Assembly (NCBI RefSeq): GCF_900176035.1
Contig: NZ_FWWT01000005.1
Location: forward strand, 124,001 to 188,000
From: Desulfonispora thiosulfatigenes DSM 11270
GTDB lineage: Bacteria > Bacillota > Peptococcia > Peptococcales > Desulfonisporaceae
DNA length: 64,000 bases
Reading direction: 5' to 3'
The position numbers were made by a program, and so were the translations under genes. Shown one piece after another: positions 58,524-64,000 of the stretch (position 1 is its first letter; every line of letters begins with the position of its first letter). The notes beneath the pieces were generated by a model. That model did not search any database, was not told the DNA's origin, and saw only the letters and a list, made by a program, of their open reading frames with translations.

Positions 58524-59624
58524 TTACTTTTTTAACTCTTGCGCATATTTTAAAATCCTTTGTAATATTTCTTCTTTCTTTACATTAATCTGATCAAAAT
58601 TCATATTTCTCACATAAAATTCTTCTAATTTACTATGTTCAGCCATCGCCTTTTGCGTAAACATGATCGCCCGGTTACAAGCAGCAGCATAACGCTCCTT
58701 ACATTCATTTATTTCCTGTGCATAAAAATCAACTACATTCTTTTTAGAAAACTCCTCAAACTCAAATCTTTTAACCTCAAAATTATTTAAATCAATATCA
58801 TCTTTAGTTATAAAAGTTACCTGTAAACTTGGGAGCACTAACGTATCTAGTTTAGATGGATCTAACGGACAATGATAAACCTCGGTATAAATCCCAAGCC
58901 TAGTAGCCATCTCTAAAACATTTGAAAGCACAGTAGATTTACCACTGCCTGGTTCACCCTTTAATAGATACACCTTTTTAGCATCTACTAAAATAGAATC
59001 TAACATATTTACCTGACCCTGTGGAGTAAAAGCTCGTGCAAATAAATGACGTGGCTTAACCGTCTTTTTATAATCAGGCTCTACATCAGCAAAAACCTCT
59101 CCTATAATATCATTGGTTAATTTATTGATAGGAGCAAAATCCATACTTTCCGTAATGTAAAATTCTAGCTCATAATTAATAATCTTAGCTTCACTTAAAC
59201 TAGAATATGCTAAATTAAAGAAATTTTTCTTTGACTTACTAATCTTCATGATTTCTTCCTTGTGAGGAATAATTCCCTCCTCATTCCAATACTCACCCAT
59301 ATTAATAATCTCATCCACAGCACCAGGGGTTTTGGGGTCAATCGTATGGGGTGCAGTACCATCAACAAGGCCTATATCTAAATCCTTAATTACCACGCCA
59401 TCAATAGAGTTAAAATCAGATGAGCAGTGATGATACTCTAGCTCATATCCCCTACTTGCCATTTCCTTCCCTATGTATCTCATAAAAGTAGACTTTCCCG
59501 TTCCTGATCCACCTTTAATGATAAAAAACCTCGTTGCATCTGGTTTTACCATATAATGATAAAAAGAATAAAAACCTTCAGATGTATTTCCACCAGCGAA
59601 AAATCTTCTAATCTTAGCTGCCAT
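58524..59624 (-). CDS. PRK06851 family ATPase with two P-loops
   Basis: This 366-residue protein has two Walker A motifs: IIKGGSGTGKSTFM near residue 36 and LLKGEPGSGKSTVL near 215. Each is followed by a repeat-like domain, which is the PRK06851 arrangement. Its function is unknown; members are widespread in spore-forming Firmicutes. The start is the ATG at 59624 with AAAAGGAG ahead. The first 92 codons and the promoter region recur at 62931-63305 as a partial duplicate. Confidence 0.85.
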   Translation of the reverse strand: MAAKIRRFFAGGNTSEGFYSFYHYMVKPDATRFFIIKGGSGTGKSTFMRYIGKEMASRGYELEYHHCSSDFNSIDGVVIKDLDIGLVDGTAPHTIDPKTPGAVDEIINMGEYWNEEGIIPHKEEIMKISKSKKNFFNLAYSSLSEAKIINYELEFYITESMDFAPINKLTNDIIGEVFADVEPDYKKTVKPRHLFARAFTPQGQVNMLDSILVDAKKVYLLKGEPGSGKSTVLSNVLEMATRLGIYTEVYHCPLDPSKLDTLVLPSLQVTFITKDDIDLNNFEVKRFEFEEFSKKNVVDFYAQEINECKERYAAACNRAIMFTQKAMAEHSKLEEFYVRNMNFDQINVKKEEILQRILKYAQELKK

Positions 59625-59734
59625 CTCTTCATCTCCTTTTTGCCTTCTCATAGATATATAGTATGCACAAAGGAGGAAATGTTGATTAGTAATTAGGGGG
59701 TTTTGGGGGTGTATATTGTATTAATTCATAGATA
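59346..59734 (-). repeat. Segmental duplicate A: 5' end and upstream region of the PRK06851 gene
   Basis: This segment matches 62931-63305 in the same orientation with very few differences inside the coding part and more upstream. It defines a direct repeat of about 375 bp, separated by about 3.6 kb. Confidence 0.8.
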
Positions 59735-59802
59735 GCTATTAATTAAAGGGGTTTGTCCAAAATCAATAGCTTGATGGATATTACTCACCTCACCCAGACA
59801 GG

Positions 59803-59839
59803 CTATCTGTTTTATATACTAAGCATATAAAACAGATAG
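59803..59839. repeat. 15-bp perfect hairpin between the 86-residue gene and PRK06851
   Basis: The arms CTATCTGTTTTATAT and ATATAAAACAGATAG flank a 7-base loop. It lies eight bases past the stop of the 86-residue gene on the minus strand, but no T run follows. Confidence 0.55.
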
Positions 59840-59846
59840 GTAATAT

Positions 59847-60107
59847 TCATAAGTTTCTTAATAATGCTTGTACCTTATCATAATCATTTTTATGCACATA
59901 GATATAATAAGTCTTAGTATAAGCCATATTTACACCATAAGTACCCGTTCTTGCTCGATTAGATGAGCCAAAATAACTTGGACTGGTGCTATCGACTATC
60001 TTATAATCATATTTAATTTTATTTGATGAAAGGCTGTAACGGACTTCATCAAATCTTTGTGAGGAGTTTCCTACAAAAACTTCTTTTCTGTTCCAATTTA
60101 TTATCAT
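59847..60107 (-). CDS. Small protein, unknown (86 residues)
   Basis: This basic, aromatic-rich 86-residue protein starts MIINWNRKEVFVGNSSQRFD and ends in KTYYIYVHKNDYDKVQALL. The alternating pattern resembles small DUF2007-like proteins, but I cannot confirm this. AGGGGG lies ahead of the ATG. No cysteines or membrane segment are visible. It lies among other small accessory genes. Confidence 0.6.
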   Translation of the reverse strand: MIINWNRKEVFVGNSSQRFDEVRYSLSSNKIKYDYKIVDSTSPSYFGSSNRARTGTYGVNMAYTKTYYIYVHKNDYDKVQALLRNL

Positions 60108-60178
60108 AAATCTTCCCCCTTAATTAACAATATATAAAGATTGTGCATTACTTATACAGATTATTCTTTGTATAAGTA

Positions 60179-60334
60179 TCACAATGACATTCCAACTAAT
60201 AATACAATACTATATAAGACTATTGCTAAAGGAAAAATTGAAATCATCATTAACCATTTCTTTTTAACTATCTTTCCAATCGCAAGCATTAGTATCCCAA
60301 TAATAAAAGTTAAAAGAAGTCCTAAAACTGACAA
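60179..60334 (-). CDS. Small two-helix membrane protein, unknown (51 residues)
   Basis: The frame runs from a TTG at 60334 with GGGGGTG seven bases ahead to a TGA at 60179-60181. The product is almost entirely hydrophobic in two segments (about residues 1-20 and 28-48) around a basic turn IVKKKWL. It is small and not recognised, but the site and composition support it. Confidence 0.55.
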   Translation of the reverse strand: MSVLGLLLTFIIGILMLAIGKIVKKKWLMMISIFPLAIVLYSIVLLVGMSL

Positions 60335-60399
60335 ATAGATTCACCCCCTGATACGTATTCATCTACTTATGTGTCTTTATTAAATTCATAATCCTTTAT

Positions 60400-60735
60400 T
60401 TATATCCCATAGTGGATAATATATTTATTTCTTCTTTTAGCTTCTTTAAACAATATAATTAGATCCTTGTACTTTTCTGAATAATGGCTGTTAAAAATAG
60501 ATATAAAATCTTCCATAGATTTAGGTGGTATAAGCGTTATACCACCATATGCAAGATTCATTTCTAGGCGTTTTAACGTATGCCAATAACAAGGTATATT
60601 CTGAAATTCAGGCAATAAGGGTTCAATAAAATCATCGTTTATTTTAATTAATTTATATTTTTTAGGTTCATATTCATCAAATCTCTGATTCTTTTTTGTG
60701 TCAGTTTCCATAATTCCAAATTCATGATTTGCCAT
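60400..60735 (-). CDS. Hypothetical protein (111 residues)
   Basis: This 111-residue soluble protein starts MANHEFGIMETDTKKNQRFD, continues with YEPKKYKLIKINDDFIEPLL and has a conserved-looking CYWHTLKRLEMNLAYGGITL core. Similar proteins occur as single genes in Clostridia without known function. I choose the ATG at 60735, with GAGGTG ahead; a longer frame upstream overlaps the next gene. It is followed by about 60 bases before the small membrane gene. Confidence 0.6.
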   Translation of the reverse strand: MANHEFGIMETDTKKNQRFDEYEPKKYKLIKINDDFIEPLLPEFQNIPCYWHTLKRLEMNLAYGGITLIPPKSMEDFISIFNSHYSEKYKDLIILFKEAKRRNKYIIHYGI

Positions 60736-60769
60736 TTTTTTTTGCACCTCAACGCATCTAAATATTTTT

Positions 60770-61417
60770 TTATTCCTGTTCCTTTTCAAATCTAAACCAT
60801 TTTCCATTAATATAAATATCTATAGCATTATCATCTATAAACTGATAACCATATCCAGTACCGAAATTTGATTGATTATCTTGGGAAGGATTTTCAAAGG
60901 GTTCAACTGTGGATTTTATTTCCCCATCCATTACACCACATCTTGGGCCCATATTACTTTCTCGTCCTGTATCTAAATATAAATCTCCCTTAATTTTTAC
61001 CATGGGGATTAAATCATATAATTCTTCATTTTGCTTAGTTGATATTTCCCAAACATTGTAATATTTTAAATAAACTTCTGTAGTCATAATAATCGTTTGA
61101 CCTTGTGATTGAAAAATATATCCACTACCAACCTGCTCAGCAAAATCTATATTATACTTATTTTCTACAAGTTTAATGAGATTCTGTTCTGCTTTGTTGT
61201 AATGACCTTTACCTTTTGAAATGTATACTTCTTTATTATCAAAAACCTTTTTATAAGGTTCTTTTTCATTTAAGTTTATACATTTTATTAGATAAGGAAT
61301 GGGGTTTCCACGCTGGAAAATTACATCTTTATATACAAATGTAGAAACTCCCCCTAGTAAAATAATAGCTACCATTACTGTTATAGCTACTTTTATAACT
61401 TTTGATTTTATAAACAC
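60770..61417 (-). CDS. Membrane-anchored or exported protein, unknown (215 residues)
   Basis: This 215-residue protein has an N-terminal basic start and a single hydrophobic segment (VAITVMVAIILLGGVSTFVY, about residues 10-29) without a lipobox, followed by a polar domain. It is therefore anchored in the membrane or secreted. AAAGAGGTGATGG lies ahead of the ATG. I do not recognise the family. It is the upstream gene of a group of small unknown genes transcribed on the minus strand. Confidence 0.6.
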   Translation of the reverse strand: MFIKSKVIKVAITVMVAIILLGGVSTFVYKDVIFQRGNPIPYLIKCINLNEKEPYKKVFDNKEVYISKGKGHYNKAEQNLIKLVENKYNIDFAEQVGSGYIFQSQGQTIIMTTEVYLKYYNVWEISTKQNEELYDLIPMVKIKGDLYLDTGRESNMGPRCGVMDGEIKSTVEPFENPSQDNQSNFGTGYGYQFIDDNAIDIYINGKWFRFEKEQE

Positions 61418-61611
61418 ACCATCACCTCTTTCCTAATAATTGTTCAGGTATTTCTCTTTCCCTAATTGTCATAAATACTGTTGATTTGCAATTAACCTAC
61501 CCTTTTACAAATAAAGTTGACCTCTCTAAGTAAATTGTTATAAACTAGTTGTGCTAAAAAAATAGCATAATAGTGGCTAGGAAAACAAGATTAAATCTTA
61601 TAAGTCTTGAC

Positions 61612-61768
61612 TATACTTGTGGCTCATCCTCAGTATTCTCAGCAGAACTCCAATAAAAATTTCCTGATAAACTACCAACCTTTAACTGTATTAATTCTAA
61701 TTCTTCTTTATTAGGCAGATACCTATCTTCTTTTTCACAAATAATTGTTGTAACTTCCTTTACAGTTT
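61612..61768 (-). pseudogene. C-terminal remnant of a DUF1566-like protein
   Basis: A minus-strand frame without a start codon reads DRYLPNKEELELIQLKVGSL, then GNFYWSSAENTEDEPQV and a stop. PNKEEL...YWSS is the pattern of the DUF1566 (Lcl C-terminal) family. The frame is closed by a stop just upstream, so only the end of the gene remains. The last codons and following 18 bases resemble the 3' end of the small peptide gene near 1.0 kb. Confidence 0.5.
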
Positions 61769-61783
61769 TCCCTTATAATTCGA

Positions 61784-61812
61784 CAAAAAAGCTGCTCATA
61801 AATGAACAGCTT
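61784..61812 (-). terminator. Terminator downstream of the Rpn gene
   Basis: In the minus direction AAGCTGTTCAT and ATGAGCAGCTT pair with one mismatch, followed by six T. Confidence 0.75.
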
Positions 61813-61827
61813 AAAGTTTACTCTTAA

Positions 61828-62750
61828 TTATTCTCTTTCTAACTTCTCAATTTCTTCTTTGCTTAGACCTGTAATATCAATAATCTCAGTAACAGGCATA
61901 CCTTTTACTAATAGTTTTCTTGCTACTTCTTTTTTCCTTTTTCAATTCCTTTTTTCAATCCTTTTTCTTCTCTTTGTTCTAAGATACTCATAGTAAGATC
62001 CCCCTTTCCATCTAACCTTTTTATTTCCTCTCTTATATCATCTTCTTTTATTTCACTATTTGTCAGTTCTATATATTTTAAATATATTTCTCCATAATAG
62101 ATTAATGTATCTAATTCTACTTCTTTTTTTGCTTCTTCTAATGCTAATAAAAATACTCGTAAAACAACTTCGAGATTTTCTTCAAAGGCATATTTAAATG
62201 CTTTTAGCATCATTGCTGTTAATTTTGTATACTTTTCAAAATCATCTTCTTCATATTCATTTACATTAATGAGATCATGTTTAAAGGTGGGTACCCTTTC
62301 CCTAAAATATTTTGGTAACTCATTAAATCCAGGAATCATTTCTTTTAGGTCTGTCTTTAAGTTCCATTTATCTTCCCCATGATAAATTACCAACGGGATT
62401 ATTACGGGTAGTTCTTTTTTCTTTTCTTTGTGAACCTTTGCCGTCCAAAATTCTAATATATATTTATGGACTTGAAATATAGTCATTTTGTCTTTATACG
62501 ATTTATGTTCTAATAAAAAACTAATGTAACTTTCCTTGTTATTTATTTTCACTTTATAAATTAAATCAGAAAAGTTTTCTTGTAATTCTTCATTTATAAA
62601 AGTGTCTTTTTGTAATTCTAAACTACCCATATCAATGATAGCTAATGCTTCCTTTGGTATATTATTCTTGATAAAATTTTCTGCTATTTTCTTCTGGCTA
62701 AATACTTCTTTAAATGTTAGATCATGTTTATTTACTATTTCATTTTTCAT
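61828..62750 (-). pseudogene. Rpn family recombination-promoting nuclease, frameshifted near its end
   Basis: This gene encodes a PD-(D/E)XK nuclease of the Rpn/YhgA group (PDDEXK_2). The N-terminus is MKNEIVNKHDLTFKEVFSQK. The core includes SYISFLLEHKSYKDKMTIFQ and LPVIIPLVIYHGEDKW. A C-terminal KGLKKGIEKG repeat follows. The open frame ends at 61923, but a one-base deletion in an A tract restores the typical tail (LLVKGMPVTEIIDITGLSKE) ending at 61828. So either the gene is a very recent pseudogene or it is programmed to shift. Start at ATG 62750. Family members nick DNA and promote horizontal gene transfer. Confidence 0.78.
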
Positions 62751-62900
62751 CGTTTCACCAACTTGAAAGTTCTTTTTAAGATAATTATACACTAAAAAAT
62801 ATATATTTACTTATTTGTATTTTGTTTAACTTATTTTAACGAAGAGTCTTTTATTAAGCAGGTAGCTCGTCCATAATTTTAACAATAAAAAAATATATTC

Positions 62901-63206
62901 TTATATTAGTTGTGATAGCGAACTCGCTTCATGGGGTGCAGTACCATCAACAAGGCCTATATCTAAATCCTTAATTACCACGCCATCAATTGAGTTAAAA
63001 TCAGATGAGCAGTGGTGATACTCTAGCTCATATCCCCTACTTGCCATTTCCTTCCCTATGTATCTCATAAAAGTAGACTTTCCCGTTCCTGATCCACCTT
63101 TAATGATAAAAAACCTCGTTGCATCTGGTTTTACCATATAATGATAAAAAGAATAAAAACCTTCAGATGTATTTCCACCAGCGAAAAATCTTCTAATCTT
63201 AGCCAT
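62901..63206 (-). CDS. Truncated PRK06851-like ATPase fragment (101 residues)
   Basis: This frame reproduces the N-terminal 92 residues of the 58524 protein, including its first Walker A motif (IIKGGSGTGKSTFM), then continues for nine unrelated residues (EASSLSQLI) and stops. It has AAAAAGGAG ahead of its ATG, so it could still be translated. It lacks the second P-loop and is probably non-functional. Confidence 0.7.
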   Translation of the reverse strand: MAKIRRFFAGGNTSEGFYSFYHYMVKPDATRFFIIKGGSGTGKSTFMRYIGKEMASRGYELEYHHCSSDFNSIDGVVIKDLDIGLVDGTAPHEASSLSQLI

Positions 63207-63305
63207 GTCTTCATCTCCTTTTTGTCATCTCTAGATATATAGTATGCACGAGAGGAGGGAATGTTGATTAGTAGTTGGGGGGGTTTGCGGTGTATATTGT
63301 ATTAA
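62931..63305 (-). repeat. Segmental duplicate B: truncated 5' end of the PRK06851 gene
   Basis: This segment is nearly identical to 59346-59734. The match begins abruptly at ATGGGGTGCAG (62931) and extends past the ATG (63206) into the upstream region, so it carries the original promoter region. Confidence 0.8.
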
Positions 63306-63322
63306 ATGTGCACCTACTTACT

Positions 63323-63538
63323 CTACACATTAATTAAGTTTCTTCTCGATTTAATATATTCATCAATATCCTCTACAATATAATCCTGTCCAGTAGAATG
63401 AAGCACGTCATAAAAAGACTTAATATAATCAAACACCTTATAATCGTTAAAAATCTTAAGAGCATCTTTACCTGTTAAATTATGTGCCTGCTTATAACTT
63501 TCAAGACAAAATACTATAAAATTAATATTTTTATCCAT
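63323..63538 (-). CDS. DUF3791 family protein
   Basis: This 71-residue protein has the DUF3791 pattern: NFIVFCLESYKQAHNLTGKD, then FNDYKVFDYIKSFYDVLHST and VEDIDEYI. Function is unknown. DUF3791 genes are typically found in clusters with DUF3990 genes in Firmicutes, as they are here. GAGGTG lies ahead of the ATG. It is the last of a three-gene operon. Confidence 0.8.
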   Translation of the reverse strand: MDKNINFIVFCLESYKQAHNLTGKDALKIFNDYKVFDYIKSFYDVLHSTGQDYIVEDIDEYIKSRRNLINV

Positions 63539-63549
63539 AATTAGTCACC

Positions 63550-63786
63550 TCAAACCTGTGGAAAGGTTATTTTTCCGTTATTTCTTTCTTCTAAAAAAAG
63601 TTCAAGTAACTTTTCAGTGCTATATTGCCAAACCTTAGTTTCTTCTTTCTCTAGCATTTCATACAAATAAGAAGAATAAAGTTCAGTAATAGCTTCATTA
63701 TCTGCTAAATCTAATTCACCTGCAATTTTTTCTACAAGGTCAGAACTTATTATGGGAAACACAGCATCAAATTTATTTTTATCCAT
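63550..63786 (-). CDS. Small protein of a DUF3990/DUF3791 module (78 residues)
   Basis: This acidic 78-residue protein starts MDKNKFDAVFPIISSDLVEK and has YSSYLYEMLEKEETKVWQYS in the middle, a helical composition and no membrane segment. Its ATG overlaps the stop of the DUF3990 gene by eight bases, with GGAGGG inside that gene. Such tight coupling is typical of toxin-antitoxin partners. I do not recognise it as a known antitoxin. Confidence 0.7.
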   Translation of the reverse strand: MDKNKFDAVFPIISSDLVEKIAGELDLADNEAITELYSSYLYEMLEKEETKVWQYSTEKLLELFLEERNNGKITFPQV

Positions 63787-64000
63787 TGTCTTTCCCTCCT
63801 AATTCTTCATAATAATCAAATACGCAAAAACCTAAAGCTTTTTCAGTATGAAATAAAATCTGATCATAAAGTTTCTCTACTTTTAAACGTTTCAAGGCTT
63901 CTTCTTTATCTAACACGCCAGTTTCAAAGAGTTTTACAGTCAAATACACATTATCGTCTGCAACAGGACCAATTACAATATCATATTCTTCTGAAATTTC
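63779..64000 (-). CDS. DUF3990 family protein, C-terminal part (runs off the right edge)
   Basis: The frame from the window edge to a TAA at 63779-63781 gives 73 residues: EISEEYDIVIGPVADDNVYL, TVKLFETGVLDKEEALKRL and KLYDQILFHTEKALGF. This matches the C-terminal part of DUF3990, a family related to ADP-ribosyltransferases. The N-terminal part with the catalytic region is outside the window. It is the first gene in the visible part of the three-gene module. Confidence 0.75.
   Translation of the reverse strand, partial: EISEEYDIVIGPVADDNVYLTVKLFETGVLDKEEALKRLKVEKLYDQILFHTEKALGFCVFDYYEELGGKDNG

Overview
This is a low-GC, AT-rich bacterial chromosome segment. It most likely comes from an anaerobic, endospore-forming Firmicute of the Clostridia. 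The evidence is GatCAB, a conserved obg-rpmA-prp-rplU block with a Spo0B-like protein and a SpoIVFA-like protein, PRK06851, CPBP and Rpn family genes, strong Gram-positive ribosome binding sites, and a dissimilatory sulfite reductase operon. I do not assign a genus. No rRNA, tRNA or CRISPR was seen.

Layout. 1-2.3 kb: the start of a BlaR1-type sensor, its BlaI repressor with two palindromic operators, a 27-residue peptide and a GIY-YIG/DUF4357 protein. 2.3-4.0 kb: decayed genes, including what looks like a detached 3' end of an rlmD gene. 4.1-10.1 kb: two P-type ATPases, MgtA-like and a second one under a NiCo (cobalt/nickel) riboswitch, separated by the remains of a Ser/Thr kinase gene. 10.2-17.1 kb: remains of a conjugative-type element (a truncated large serine recombinase, a truncated ArdA-neighbourhood protein and an accessory protein), interrupted by a complete 3.5-kb RIT-type element with three overlapping tyrosine recombinase genes between long inverted ends. 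17.1-18.9 kb: an XRE regulator with a membrane protein, and a methyltransferase. 19.2-20.6 kb: the intact rlmD gene. The detached tail at 2.9 kb and the odd tail of rlmD suggest that the whole 2.9-19.2 kb block entered by integration into the 3' end of rlmD.

20.6-58.4 kb is mostly core chromosome: two unknown genes, a CPBP protease, gatCAB, ligA and pcrA; then the sulfite-respiration cluster (ferredoxin, dsrA, dsrB, dsrD, a 64-residue unknown, dsrM, dsrK, dsrC, with the cobyrinate/siroheme amidase upstream); then leuS, yqeM, rsfS, yqeK, nadD, proA, proB, yhbY, obg, spo0B-like, rpmA, prp, rplU, a phosphoesterase, rng, two radical-SAM-linked genes, ecsAB, a degenerate M23 protein, a peptidyl-prolyl isomerase and a DUF1232 protein. 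Almost all lie on the minus strand.

58.5-64 kb is accessory again: a PRK06851 ATPase, a later partial duplicate of its 5' end, small unknown proteins, a frameshifted Rpn nuclease, and at the edge a translationally coupled DUF3990 / 78-residue / DUF3791 module that looks like a toxin-antitoxin-type cassette.

The metabolic theme is sulfite reduction. DsrAB reduces sulfite, passing sulfur to DsrC, whose C-terminal cysteines are presumably reduced by membrane DsrMK. DsrN (CbiA) likely amidates the siroheme. A CRP/FNR-type palindrome in front of the operon suggests redox or nitrosative control.
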